Below, in pieces: positions 9,547-20,922 of a DNA stretch of 64,000 nucleotides (within the stretch, counting starts at the first letter, position 1; every line of letters begins with the position of its first letter). Position numbers and translations under genes: made by a program. The stretch is from positions 27,272 to 91,271 of the forward strand of contig CAZRGV010000005.1 in NCBI GenBank assembly GCA_964599655.1, given 5' to 3'. This DNA comes from CAZRGV01 sp964599655. Its GTDB lineage: Bacteria > Planctomycetota > Planctomycetia > Isosphaerales > Isosphaeraceae. The notes below the pieces were generated by a model. It made no database searches and was not told the origin of the DNA. It was given only the letters and a program-made list of their open reading frames with translations.

Positions 9547-10437
9547 ATGATGAAGCGTCTCTCGATGGGGCCCTTGTATTACGAGTTCAGCCGGCATCAC
9601 GAACCAAGGCTTCGGATCGTCTCGGGGGAAACCGTCCTGGTCGAGAGCGAGGACGCCCTCTCCGGTCAGATCCAGAGCGACGCCGATCGCCGGGACAAGG
9701 TCAAAATGCCGTACAGTAACCCTCTGACGGGCCCGATCGCGGTCGAAGGGGCCGAACCGGGGGACGCACTCGCGGTCACGATCCATGAGATCCGGCCGAC
9801 TCGGGGGCGCTGCGTCACTCGGACCGCCGACCCGAAGCAACTCTGCGAATGGCTGGGGACCGACTGTCCTCACGGCACCCACGTTTGCGAGATTCGAGAC
9901 GGGCAGATTCACTGGAGTGATTCGCTCACAATTCCCTATGCGCCTATGCTCGGTTGTATCGGAACCGCGCCCGATTGGGGCTCGCCGACGACGATTCCAG
10001 CCGGGGCGCATGGTGGGAACATGGATCTCGTGGAAACGACCGAGGGGAATACGATTTATCTGCCCGTGTTTGTCACGGGTGGCCAGCTCTACTTGGGCGA
10101 CGCCCACGCGGCGATGGGTCACGGGGAGCTCTCGGCCACCGGCCTGGAGATGGCGGCCGAGTCGAGGATCACTGTCGAGCTGCTCAAGGGCCACAAGCTC
10201 GCCTGGCCGAGGATCGAGTCGCCCTCGGAGATCATGACGGTTGTCAGCGGACTTCCCATGGAACGGTCGATCGCACAGGCGTATGCCCAGTTGATCCTCT
10301 GGATGGAATCCGCCTTCGGATGGGATCGTTGGAGAGCTTACGACCTGCTGACGCACGTCGGCCGGATCTCCGTGGGCTATTACGGGATCGGCACCGTCGG
10401 GGCGAAGGTCGAAAAACGTTACCTGAGATCCCGGTAG
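9547..10437 (+). CDS. Acetamidase/formamidase family protein
   Basis: This 296-residue protein carries the hallmark FmdA/AmdA motifs: GAHGGNMD at residues 153-160 and GDAHAAMGHGE at 184-194, which hold metal-binding and catalytic residues. The family hydrolyses short amides (formamide, acetamide) to ammonia and the carboxylate in the cytoplasm; the actual substrate here is not known. The length fits the shorter bacterial members. The start ATG at 9547 follows GGGAGCCAGGG. It is probably a single-gene unit, since the next gene is convergent. Nothing appears truncated. Confidence 0.9.
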   Translation: MMKRLSMGPLYYEFSRHHEPRLRIVSGETVLVESEDALSGQIQSDADRRDKVKMPYSNPLTGPIAVEGAEPGDALAVTIHEIRPTRGRCVTRTADPKQLCEWLGTDCPHGTHVCEIRDGQIHWSDSLTIPYAPMLGCIGTAPDWGSPTTIPAGAHGGNMDLVETTEGNTIYLPVFVTGGQLYLGDAHAAMGHGELSATGLEMAAESRITVELLKGHKLAWPRIESPSEIMTVVSGLPMERSIAQAYAQLILWMESAFGWDRWRAYDLLTHVGRISVGYYGIGTVGAKVEKRYLRSR

Positions 10438-10507
10438 GTGCCGCGACACTTCGACGATCGAGTGGAACGCCTTCTACGCATTCAGGTAACGATCCTTCGA
10501 AGAGTGG

Positions 10508-12010
10508 TCAGAAGTGGGTCCGGAGCAGTCTCATCCGGAGCCGTAGGCGGGAGAATGGATCCGTTTCGGTCATGTCATGAATTGGGGTGATGGTTTCCCA
10601 GCCGACCAGTCCGCGGAGGATCGACTTCAGGTCGGACATTCGATCGGCGATCGACCGTGTCTGAAGGCCGAGGTGAATGTCGAATCGAGTCGCCCGATCT
10701 GGAGACAGCCGACCCGTTTCGACCGATTGCTCCTGGATATGTAAAGACGCTTGACCTTCCGTGTGATTGACATCAACAGTGATTGGATAGGATCTCTCTG
10801 CTCGCTCTCTCGCGAACGTGAATTCCAACCCGTCACGGACACGGAGCGTCCACCGAAGCCGACTGCGCCAGGTCCACCATCGCGCGAAATCCGTAAGCGT
10901 TGTTTTCCAGATATGCTTCTCTTGAATCATTTCTTCGCAAAAAATATCGAGAATCTCTGGATAGCGACCCAGCCGCCGCTCGGGATGACCATACACAAAA
11001 GCGGGCTCACCGAGGAGTTCCTTGATTCTTAGAATTGAGATCAAATAATACGCCGTAAGATAGCGGCTATTCGGGGAACGATCCTGGAACAGGCCCTCAC
11101 AGACGGGGTGGACGGGAATCTGGAGTATCTTGGAAAAACGATCGCCAAGCCATGGGTAAAAGGGCAGGTCGTCGTAGCCGAGTTGAAATTCCGAGGAATA
11201 CAGGTAGCCCTTGCTTTCGAGGGCATCGTTCAAGGCGCGATTCCAGCGGCCCTCGGGACCCGCGAACCCGCAAGGAGCCTCGACGTAGCCTTGAAGCACG
11301 TTGTGGGCAAGGTCGAGGTTGCGAAGATTGGCGGCGCGATCCTTGTATATGGTGTGATAATGACCGTGCGACTGAGTGTCGTACTGCCTCAAGTCGTCTA
11401 GAGCTGCCTTATTATGTTGGTATGCACATGTGCTTACAAAATGCGTCGTGTAATCACGGATCGGATGCCTGGCCTGGCGAAATCGGTTGTAATCCTCGGG
11501 GTAGGGTTCATCGAGATCGACTCTGAGGTTGAAGGCGGTTCGGTACGGGGAGGGAAAGGGAGCAACGCGCGCCCAGACGCCGCCAGAGTTCAGAATGCAT
11601 TCTCGAAGCCGAGCGGTGATCAGTCGTCGAATCTCCGCCTTGGGAAACCGGGATACGCGCTCGACTAGGTCTGCCTCGAAGACGTTCCACGCAGCACGAC
11701 AGGGCGATGTGTCCAGCAACAGGTTGAATAGGTCGGAACAGTATTTCTCCGAGTATTTCACCGTCCGCACGTCAATCGCTCGATGACGATTGGTGATCCG
11801 CTTTCGAAGCGAACGCTCGGAGGTCTGGCTTGAGTCAAAGAGGATGGATCGTCCCCGAGAGAGGCTAGATGGGTCAAATTTGTGAATTCGCTGGAACGAC
11901 ACCCCTTCTTGCGCCAGAACGAGATCTAAGGCTGGAGAAACCTCGTAGAGGAGCAAGGGGAGCTCGGGCGGCTCGTGGCCTTGGCTCTGGCGAGCTCGGT
12001 GCTCAGGCAT
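10508..12010 (-). CDS. Polysaccharide deacetylase-like (NodB-fold) protein
   Basis: The protein is 500 residues from ATG 12010. A central region resembles a carbohydrate esterase 4 (NodB) domain: an Asp-rich first motif (NLRVDLDEP), a second motif SHGHYH that fits the metal-binding HxxxH pattern, and a third motif EAPCGFAGPEGRW. The N-terminal ~150 residues are not recognised. The C-terminal ~120 residues look like a beta-rich or carbohydrate-handling extension. No signal peptide is visible, so it may act on a cytoplasmic glycolipid or lipid-linked sugar. Its start overlaps the methyltransferase stop by 8 nt, which implies translational coupling. With hpnH/hpnG upstream, a role in modifying a hopanoid or envelope lipid head group is possible (inference). 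Confidence 0.7.
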   Translation of the reverse strand: MPEHRARQSQGHEPPELPLLLYEVSPALDLVLAQEGVSFQRIHKFDPSSLSRGRSILFDSSQTSERSLRKRITNRHRAIDVRTVKYSEKYCSDLFNLLLDTSPCRAAWNVFEADLVERVSRFPKAEIRRLITARLRECILNSGGVWARVAPFPSPYRTAFNLRVDLDEPYPEDYNRFRQARHPIRDYTTHFVSTCAYQHNKAALDDLRQYDTQSHGHYHTIYKDRAANLRNLDLAHNVLQGYVEAPCGFAGPEGRWNRALNDALESKGYLYSSEFQLGYDDLPFYPWLGDRFSKILQIPVHPVCEGLFQDRSPNSRYLTAYYLISILRIKELLGEPAFVYGHPERRLGRYPEILDIFCEEMIQEKHIWKTTLTDFARWWTWRSRLRWTLRVRDGLEFTFARERAERSYPITVDVNHTEGQASLHIQEQSVETGRLSPDRATRFDIHLGLQTRSIADRMSDLKSILRGLVGWETITPIHDMTETDPFSRLRLRMRLLRTHF

Positions 12011-12797
12011 GACGGCCTCGGGGCTCACGGGCGATCCATAAGGTGAATTTTCGAGCCGAGTGAAACCAGGCGAAGAGCGCGTGGCCCTCCTCGGCGGATT
12101 TGAGATAGCGAATCTCGACACGGCCGAAGTGCTTCCCGAGTCGTCTGGCGAACGCTCGAGGCCAGAACCATCGCTCGCGAACGGGATCGGAACCACGATA
12201 CATCCATAATCCGCGCCACTCGTCGACTCTCTTGAGCAGCACGTTCGGAAGGAACCATCCTCGCGAACTCAGTGAAGCGATGTTCTTGTCGAGAATTAGA
12301 ATGCAACCGTCGTGCCGCACTACTCGGCGCAGTTCCCCGATCAGTGTTTGAAGTTTATAATTCGGGATATGCTCAATGACTTCGATCGCGATCACCATGT
12401 CAAAGGCGTCTGAGGCGAAGGGAAGTTGCACGACATTGGACCGAACACGATCCGCGATTGTTGAGCTTACAAGCATTTTTCGCGAGATATCGGTTCCCAC
12501 AACGGCGATTCCGTCCTTCGCCAATTCTTTGGCGAAGCGGCCCTTTCCGCATCCCAGATCGAGAATACGCCGGGTTCCGAGGGTGCGAGCGATCTCGAGA
12601 ATCGCTTGGAGCCGGAAGTCCTCCAATTGAACCTCAGACTTGAAACGTGACTCCAGCGCGTCGAAGCGACAGCCGACAAACCGCTCGTAGGAGTTGTCCA
12701 CCGGCCTGAAATTTCGGCTCCGCCAGAGCCATGGCCGGTACCTCGTGGCGGGAGCCCTGGCTGTTATGCGGTCGTGTTGTGGGGTCTGCCGTCGCAT
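12003..12797 (-). CDS. SAM-dependent class I methyltransferase
   Basis: This 264-residue protein has motif I LDLGCGKGRF (about residues 79-88), GTDIS as the acidic post-I motif, and the FDMVIAIEVIEHI stretch typical of UbiE/Methyltransf_11-like enzymes. A following amphipathic segment (RGWFLPNVLL) may associate with the membrane. ATG 12797 is preceded by GGAGG with ~9-nt spacing, which is far better than the upstream GTG at 12827. It overlaps the deacetylase gene by 8 nt and lies 158 nt past hpnG. The substrate is unknown; the context suggests a lipid or sugar intermediate of the envelope. Confidence 0.85.
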   Translation of the reverse strand: MRRQTPQHDRITARAPATRYRPWLWRSRNFRPVDNSYERFVGCRFDALESRFKSEVQLEDFRLQAILEIARTLGTRRILDLGCGKGRFAKELAKDGIAVVGTDISRKMLVSSTIADRVRSNVVQLPFASDAFDMVIAIEVIEHIPNYKLQTLIGELRRVVRHDGCILILDKNIASLSSRGWFLPNVLLKRVDEWRGLWMYRGSDPVRERWFWPRAFARRLGKHFGRVEIRYLKSAEEGHALFAWFHSARKFTLWIAREPRGRHA

Positions 12798-12955
12798 CGC
12801 GACCTTACCTCCATGGAAGGGAGGCACAAGACTCGGCCGCTCCGATTCTTGATGGATCGCGAGTCATGTTCGAGTCAGAACATCTCGACAGAGGCGCGAT
12901 CGTCCTCGAATCGTGGCCTAACATTGGAGGGAGAGAATGTCGAACCAGGGAAGAG

Positions 12956-13753
12956 TCATGAGGTGCCGTCTGGGGCAGCGAGACCCTCGATCATCCTCGC
13001 GGTGACCTTCGCGAGCCGCTTCGAGGCTTCGATCGCTTGTTCACGAAGCACGAACAGCGTCTTCAGTGAGGCGGGGCGATTCCAGATCGCCGCCATGGCG
13101 GCCCCGATGCGATACCCTCCGCTCGGACCGACGATGGATAGGACTTCCACCGGAAGATCCATGGACGCATCGTCGCTCACGATGCGCAACGCCAAAAGCC
13201 GCACACCGCGATTCGCGCAGGTTTCGGCGATGGCGAACGATTCCATGTCAACCAGATCCGCGTCGAAGTCGTTCCAGAGTTCGGCTTTTTCCGAGGCCGT
13301 TCGCACAATCCTGTCGACGGTTAAGAGCCGAGCCTGGCCGATCGAAGCCCGTGCAAGGCTAATCAGGCTCGGATCATCCTTAATATGGAAAGAAATTCGG
13401 CGCTTATTAACATCATTGAATTCATTGACAAGAAATATATCATATTTTTTTATTGATGGATTAAGTGCTCCCGCGAAGCCAAGCGAGAAGATTCTCCGCG
13501 GGCGATGACCATCAATGAGGAGGTTGGTCCCGCGTCGCGCCGCCTCTTGTCCTATGCCGGTGACAATGGTCGACACGACCTTCCCGTGGAGCATGCCTTC
13601 AGTGATCGTCTGGCGCTCGTTGGAATACTTGCGGATTTCGGAAAGTCGAGCGATGAGCGGGGCGATTTCGATGGGGAGCGCGGCGACGACTCCGATATCG
13701 GACGGAACCGGAGGTTTTGCCAATCCCTCCGTCTGTGACCTGCTCCCCTTCAA
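12956..13753 (-). CDS. hpnG: Hopanoid-associated nucleoside phosphorylase (HpnG-like)
   Basis: This 265-residue PNP/UDP-phosphorylase family protein has TGIGQ (65-69), SLGFAGAL (90-97) and VDMES (168-172), the last being the ribose-binding signature. In hopanoid producers HpnG cleaves adenine from adenosylhopane to give ribosylhopane. It lies 13 nt after the radical SAM gene hpnH, which makes adenosylhopane, so the assignment rests on both motif and context. Translation appears to start at TTG 13753 with CGGAG upstream. Codons 98-117 are unusually AT-rich (around 13390-13450), with runs such as TATTTTTTTATT. An MTA/SAH nucleosidase is the alternative function, but the pairing with hpnH argues for HpnG. 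Confidence 0.85.
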   Translation of the reverse strand: MKGSRSQTEGLAKPPVPSDIGVVAALPIEIAPLIARLSEIRKYSNERQTITEGMLHGKVVSTIVTGIGQEAARRGTNLLIDGHRPRRIFSLGFAGALNPSIKKYDIFLVNEFNDVNKRRISFHIKDDPSLISLARASIGQARLLTVDRIVRTASEKAELWNDFDADLVDMESFAIAETCANRGVRLLALRIVSDDASMDLPVEVLSIVGPSGGYRIGAAMAAIWNRPASLKTLFVLREQAIEASKRLAKVTARMIEGLAAPDGTS

Positions 13754-13766
13754 CTTGTTGCTCCGC

Positions 13767-14774
13767 TCATGTAAATTGCCATCGAATCATCTTGAACGTG
13801 TCACCAAGCCGCTTGTTCACACCCAGTGCGGCGGATGCCTCGTAACCGGCGTGGACCATGCAGTTCTCGCAGCGAGGATCCTTGCCGTACCCGTAGTTCT
13901 CCCACTTGGTCTGGGTCATCAGGTCGTCGAATTTCGCGTGGTGGATATCGGTGATCAGGTAGCACGGGCCTTTCCACCCCTTGATATTCCTGGTGGGGTT
14001 TCCCCAGGCCGTGCACGACATCTCGCGCTTGCCTTGAAGGAATTCCAAATAAATCGGCGAGGTCGAAAAATTGTACTTTCGGAACATGGCTTCGGCTTCA
14101 CGGAACTTGGCATGAATATCACGGCGTGTGAGGAAAATCTCCTTCGTCTCGACGGCGGAATAGCTGTATCCTGGAGAGATCATGAATCCATCGACATCCA
14201 GCCTGGAAAGAAACGAGAAGAGCTCCTCGAGCTCGGACATCTCGGTTTCTTTGTAGACCGTTGTGTTCGTGCAGACCATGAACCCCGCGCCTTTCGCCGC
14301 CCGAATCCCGTCGATCGCCTGCTCAAAGACCCCCTCACGCTCGACGGCGATGTCGTGCGTCTTCTCCATGCCATCAAGGTGAACATTGAAGAAAAAGCGT
14401 TTTGAAGGTTTGAATTCATTCAGTTTCTTGCGGATAAACATTCCATTTGTACACAGATAAACCACTTTTTTCCGTTCCAGAATCTTGGCGACCAGTTCAC
14501 CGATCTGGGGGTAAATCATCGGTTCCCCGCCACAGATGGAGACGACGGGGGCGCCGCATTCATCCACCGATTCGAGGCACTCCTGCACGCTCAGTCGTTG
14601 CTTGATGGTCGACTCGTACTCGCGAATCCGACCGCATCCGGTGCACGTCAGATTGCAGGCATGAAGCGGTTCGAGCATCAAGACCATCGGGAAGCGGCGG
14701 CTCCCTGAGAGTTTTTTCCTGGCCACGTATCCCGCGATATTCAGCGTCATGGTCAGGGGGAATCGCAGTCCCAT
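13767..14774 (-). CDS. hpnH: Radical SAM adenosylhopane synthase HpnH
   Basis: This 335-residue protein has the radical SAM cluster motif CxxxCxxC at Cys40, Cys44 and Cys47 (CNLTCTGC), followed by the ICGGEPMIYP glycine-rich loop and YLCTNGMF. A C-terminal CENCMVHAGYEA motif is typical of HpnH. The enzyme couples the 5'-deoxyadenosyl radical to diploptene, the first step of extended C35 hopanoid side-chain synthesis, at the membrane face. The start ATG 14774 follows GGAG. It is the first gene of a minus-strand run hpnH-hpnG-methyltransferase-deacetylase. No squalene-hopene cyclase gene is in the window. Confidence 0.95.
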   Translation of the reverse strand: MGLRFPLTMTLNIAGYVARKKLSGSRRFPMVLMLEPLHACNLTCTGCGRIREYESTIKQRLSVQECLESVDECGAPVVSICGGEPMIYPQIGELVAKILERKKVVYLCTNGMFIRKKLNEFKPSKRFFFNVHLDGMEKTHDIAVEREGVFEQAIDGIRAAKGAGFMVCTNTTVYKETEMSELEELFSFLSRLDVDGFMISPGYSYSAVETKEIFLTRRDIHAKFREAEAMFRKYNFSTSPIYLEFLQGKREMSCTAWGNPTRNIKGWKGPCYLITDIHHAKFDDLMTQTKWENYGYGKDPRCENCMVHAGYEASAALGVNKRLGDTFKMIRWQFT

Positions 14775-15468
14775 CTGCTAGGCTCCTGGAGCAAGGGCTT
14801 CCGTGCTGAAACGATGACAACCGACCGGGTCTTGTGCAACGTCGAGAATCGCCAGGGCGAGGAGCACTGGGTATTCAGGGGGGCGTTGGATCGTGGATTG
14901 ACGATGGTTCCTTGCCGTGATCGCGACGTCGGATTTGAGCTTCGCGAATGGTTGTGATCCGGCTCGATCAAATGTGCGAGAAATAAGAATATGACATTTG
15001 GAGGTTGAATCTCAACGTCCTGTCGAGCGATGCCGAAACCCGTCTGTCTTGAACCCGTGGCGCGATGGAGACTCGGCCCGCAAGCTCCGTCACTCGGATT
15101 CAGGTGTCGCGCCTGACTGGTGACTCAACTCCATTCTGGCGGTCGGCATCCTACGGCTGACCGACCTTTCGAGGCAAGATCAATTTGGATTCGGGAAAGC
15201 GACCTGACGTGAATTGATTCCGTCGAGGATTCGAAGCCCCTCGACGTGGATTCGGGATCGAGGCATCCTTACACAGAATGGGTGCCGCTGCTCGATTGGC
15301 CCGAGGCGGGGAGGGCGACTGCCGTTCGGATTTCGCCGGGGCATTTCGCGAGCAACGTCATGTGAACGCCCCACTCGACGTCCATCAGCCGCATGTCGTT
15401 CCCGGTAAAGCGGTAAGAGTTTATCTCGAAAACGATTTTGATCGCGGCCGGTTCTTTCGGATCTCAGG
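14775..15468. other. Intergenic region upstream of hpnH, no gene recognised
   Basis: About 690 nt hold only low-complexity Arg/Ser/Pro frames. The hpnH promoter should lie in the first ~250 nt. The right part borders transposase remnants and may be decayed mobile DNA, but no recognisable domain or terminal repeat was seen. Confidence 0.45.
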
Positions 15469-15960
15469 ATGAGACCAAGGAGTCGCGGCGATGGGACGAA
15501 AGCAGCGGGGGTCAAGCCACTGGATGCGATCTGGGAAGTCTCGGACGAGTTGTGGGCCAAGATCGAGCCAGGCTTGCTGGAAGTCGCACCGCTACCGCCG
15601 GCAGGCGTCGGCTGGGAGTGGCAGAACGCCGATGGAGCCCTAGGCAAAGCGCGGTTCGGGGGGGACGAGGTTGGCTCGAACCCGACGGATCCCGGGAAAA
15701 ACGGCACGAAACGCAGTGTGATTGTCGACGAACCTGGTGACCCGTTTAAGGTAAGGCGGTGGTCTTCGGGGCGAGTGTCCACGACACCTAAGTTCCTCTC
15801 GGCGACCATCGCGGCGATCGTGGTGGAGCACCTGACTCCATCCGAGGAGGAGACTCATCACCGCTGCCTCGAGGGCTTCGACAACCCGATCGTTCGCGAG
15901 ATGGCTGCCGCCCATGGTCACCGCCCCACATCCGCCGGCTCGGGGAGGAGAAGGCGGTGA
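15469..15960 (+). pseudogene. IS5-like (DUF4096-type) transposase remnant with internal deletion
   Basis: The first ~45 codons (PLDAIWEVSDELWAKIEP) match the N-terminus of planctomycete IS5-group transposases. The frame then jumps to the catalytic core piece WEWQNADGALGKARFGGD and GSNPTDPGKNGTKRSVIVD, so roughly 80 codons between them are missing. Around 15748-15790 the conserved VVFGASVHDT stretch is in another frame, and KFLSATIAAIVVE returns to the first, which indicates two compensating frameshifts. The end (EGFDNPIVREMAAAHG) stops early. The element cannot code for an active transposase. Terminal inverted repeats were not found by eye. Confidence 0.75.
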
Positions 15961-15969
15961 AGCGCGGGA

Positions 15970-16200
15970 AGACAGCTTTTTTGGTGAGGTCTTGAGTCTC
16001 TGCCGGCCGAGCAACGGTTGGTCCGCGATCCGTTTGAGCCACGCGATCTTTGTTTCGAGTTGTTGACACCGCCGATCGGACACATCTCGGGCCGGGTCGT
16101 GCCGTTGCCGCCCGTGGTAATCGGTCGTCTCGGCGATGCCCACTTTCTGGCAGACGTCCTGGACCGTGAGCCCTTTGGCCAGGTCGCGGTCGAACTCCTC
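15970..16200 (-). pseudogene. IS3-family OrfA-like transposase remnant
   Basis: On the minus strand the peptide EEFDRDLAKGLTVQDVCQKVGIAETT, then SDRRCQQLETKIAWLKRIAD, matches the helix-turn-helix and leucine-zipper part of IS3 OrfA proteins (family knowledge). The usual start and the downstream OrfB are absent, and several expected residues are altered (TTDYHGRQ for the common TTYYRWRQ). It abuts the IS5-like remnant on the opposite strand at about 15960. It is probably a dead fragment. Confidence 0.65.
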
Positions 16201-16735
16201 GAGCAGCAAGCCACGTCGTGGGGGTCCGTCGCGATTGCTTATGTCCGTCCTGAGCATGGTGTACGTATGGACACAAACTTCAGGTGGAACAGTATTTGGG
16301 GGGCAGTTTAGTCTCCGAGTGTCGGTGTCGGATGAGGCGCGCTCGCTCCCGGAAGACCGGATGAGACACAACCACTTGGGTCTCCTGCATAGCGACGAGG
16401 TCCGGTATCATAGCTAGTACTGCTTGATGGCGCCCTCCTCGTCGAACTGTGACATCCGCCGTGGAACAAACATTAATGAGGCTCCAGCGGTGGACCTTCC
16501 AGGTACCTTCGAACTTCCGGTTGAAGAATGGCGGGTTCGTTTCCAGGGGCCGATCGGCTGCGATACGGTGGGCAGGGGTGATTGGATCATCTCAAGTCAA
16601 GTCGGAACGCGATGAGACGGAGTCCATCGCCATGGCGGTGATGCCCGGATTGGAACTGGCCCGCGTCAACGAGCGGGATTCCGAGTCTCTCTTTGCACTC
16701 TTTGCAACACGGTCGTGAATCAGGATGCAGGAACC
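16201..16735. other. Intergenic region before the PSD1 operon, no gene seen
   Basis: Roughly 530 nt between the IS3-like remnant and the PSD1 start show no open frame with coding character. The PSD1 promoter is expected here. No dyads were noted. Confidence 0.4.
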
Positions 16736-19247
16736 ATGAGTCACCACCTGAACGGCCTCGGGATCGGACGGTTACTGGGCATTCCGGCGCGTGGCGTCGA
16801 CAATTCGCGTTCCGGGCCGATTGTCGCGGGTGTCCTGCTGGCGCTTGCGGTGGTCACGCCGGGAGACGGACAAGAGGTTACGGGACCTTCCGCGTCGAGC
16901 GCGGAATTCTTCGAGAAGCAGATCCGGCCTATCTTGGCCGAGCACTGCTACAAATGCCACTCTGGGCAGAGCGAGCGGCTCCGGGGCGGTCTCCGGCTCG
17001 ACAGCCGGGAGGGCTGGCTCCGGGGCGGCGACCTTGGCCCGGCGGTCACGCCCGGAGACGTGGAGAACAGTCTCCTTGTCACGGCCGTGAGTTACGAGGA
17101 CGAGTTCCTCAAGATGCCGCCCAAGGGCAAGCTTGCCGATCACCAGATCGAGTTACTGCGACGATGGGTCGTCATGGGAGCGCCGGGTCCGCAGGAGGCC
17201 GCAGCCCGGCCGAGTGGCGAGCGGTCATCAAACGAAGTTGAGATGGGCCGAGGGTTCTGGTCCTTCCGACCGCCGGTAGACCCGCCGGTTCCCAAGGTCG
17301 TCGAGGAGAGCTGGCCCCGCAATGAGATTGATCGGTTCGTCCTCGCCCGGTTAGAGACGAAGGGTCTCGTGCCGGCGCCTCCGGCCGACCGGCGGACCTT
17401 GATCCGGCGGGCGACGTTCGACCTGACCGGACTCCCCCCCACCCCCGAGGAAATCGATGCGTTCCTCGCTGACGACGCTCCCGACGCGTTCGCCCGGGTC
17501 GTGGACCGTTTGCTGGCCTCGCCCCACTACGGCGAGCGTTGGGGCCGGCACTGGTTGGACCTGGCTCGCTATGCCGATTCCAACGGCCTGGACGAGAACG
17601 TCGCCCACGGCAACGCCTGGCGCTATCGCGACTACGTGGTCTCGGCCTTCAATACGGACAAGCCCTATGATCGGTTTGTCCTTGAGCAACTCGCCGGCGA
17701 CCTCCTCCCGCCAGCCAATGTGCAAGCCCTGGATCACGAGCGCCTGATCGCGACCGGTTTCCTCTCCCTCGGGCCGAAGGTGCTGGCCGAGGTGGACGAG
17801 CGGAAGATGGAAATGGACATCGTCGATGAGCAGATTGANNNNNNNNNNNNNNNNNNNNNNNACCCTTGGCTGCGCCCGCTGCCACGACCATAAGTTCGAT
17901 CCCATCTCGACGGCCGACTACTACGCCCTGGCCGGGATCTTTAAGAGCACCCGGACCATGGATACCTTCAAGAAGGTCGCGCGTTGGCACGAAAACTCGC
18001 TGGCCAGTAAGGAGGAGCTCGCGCGCCAGGCGGACTACGACGCGAAGGTGGCCGCGAAGAAGACGGAGATCGACCAGCTCGTTCAGCGAATGAAGCACCA
18101 AATGGGCAGGAAGGCGACCGAAGGGGCGTCCGGGGCGCCCCTGCCCGAGGAGACGGAGGCCGCGCTCAAGCGGTTGCGCGAGGAACTGGCCGCGCTGGAG
18201 AAGGAAGCACCAGAGCTACCGTCGGCGATGGGCGTCACCGAAGGCACGGTCGCCGACACGCGCATCCACATCCGTGGAAATCACTTGACTCTGGGCGAGC
18301 TTGCACCGAGGGGTGTCCCTGCGGTCTTCGCCTCGCCCGACCCGCCGACGTTCCGCGCCTCACAGAGCGGCCGGCTAGAGCTGGCCCAATGGCTCGTGGC
18401 CAAGGACCACCCGCTGACGGCCCGGGTGATGGTTAACCGTCTTTGGCGCTGGCACTTCGGCCGGGGCCTAGTGGGCACTCCCGACAACTTCGGCAAGCTC
18501 GGCGAGCTGCCCACCCACCCAGAGCTGCTGGACTGGCTGGCTCACCGCTTTGTGCAGAGCGGGTGGTCGCTCAAAGCCATGCACCGCCTCATCCTCCTAT
18601 CAAGCACGTACCAGATGAACAGCGACTTCAACGCGCAGGCGGCGCAGGTCGACCCGGAGAACCGGTTCCTCTGGCGGATGAACATTCGACGGCTGGAGGC
18701 CGAGTCGATCCGAGATGCCCTGCTGGCCATCGGTGGCTCGCTGGACCGACGCGTCGGCGGCTCCCTGCTCACGGTGAAGAACCGGGCCTACTTCTTCGAC
18801 CACACCTCGCGCGACATCACGGATTACGACAGCCCTCGCCGATCAATTTATCTGCCGGTTGTCCGAAATCACCTCTATGATATGTTCCAGCTCTTCGACG
18901 CCACCGACGCGAGCGTGCCTGACGGCGATCGGGCGACCACGACCGTGGCCCCGCAGGCGTTATTTTTGTTGAACAGCGACCTGTCGATGCAGTCGGCCCA
19001 TGAGCTGGCGTCTCATCTGATCGACCGCCGAGACCTGGACGACCCTGGCCGCATTCGCCGGCTCTATGAGTTGAGCTACGGGCGCCCGCCGTCGCCGGAC
19101 GAGTCGCAGCAGGCCGAGGCGTTCCTGACGAGGTTCGAGCGCCTCCTGCGGGATAGGGGTGGAGATCCGGAAGATCCCCACCTCGGCGCCTGGCAGGTGC
19201 TCTGCCAGGCAGTACTGGCGTCGAATGAGTTCGTCACCATCCGATAA
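16736..19247 (+). CDS. PSD1 / cytochrome c-like DUF1549-DUF1553 protein (interrupted by an assembly gap)
   Basis: The order is: an N-terminal hydrophobic export segment (residues ~27-42), a planctomycete cytochrome-like PSCyt1 domain with FEKQIRPILAEHCYKCH (haem motif Cys71-Cys74-His75), DUF1549 (NEIDRFVLARLETKGLVP and YGERWGRHWLDLARYADS), a coiled-coil insert (~18040-18200), and DUF1553 to the end. The N-run 17839-17861 falls in the conserved stretch leading to LGCARCHDHKFDP, a second CxxCH. The frame before the gap differs from the frame after it, so the gap length is wrong, not the gene. ATG 16736 is preferred over GTG 16715. The DUF1501 gene starts 13 nt after the stop. The pair is presumed to act together at the cell envelope; the biochemical role is unknown. 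Confidence 0.88.
17839..17861. other. Assembly gap (23 N) inside PSD1 gene
   Basis: The run of 23 unknown bases lies between codons for DEQI and TLGCARCH. Its length is 2 modulo 3, but the two flanks need a gap of 1 modulo 3 to stay in one frame. Confidence 0.97.
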
Positions 19248-19260
19248 GGAGAGGCCCCGC

Positions 19261-20705
<1,445 letters not shown>

Positions 20706-20922
20706 TCGCGAGAGACTCGTCCGAAATCTGGACACCGCTTGATGAAGTCCTCCGATCCGAGCCGCCTCGGTTTAGGTGCAGTGCGACCTCGCTGATCCCA
20801 CTCATAAACGTGGTCATCCGATGGTTTAACCGTCGTCATCAACATTCGAGGTCCTTCGAGTTTCACAACGCCCTCGACGCGAGAGTGCCCAAGCAATCCG
20901 ATCCCCGGATCTCCCGAAGCAC

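Noticed and set aside
12866..12883. ATGTTC-GAGTCA-GAACAT dyad between hpnG and the methyltransferase
   Set aside because: The 6-bp arms are too short to separate from chance, and no partner site was seen.
15180..15809. 209-codon minus-strand frame
   Set aside because: It is antisense to the IS5-like remnant, whose plus-strand frame shows transposase motifs.
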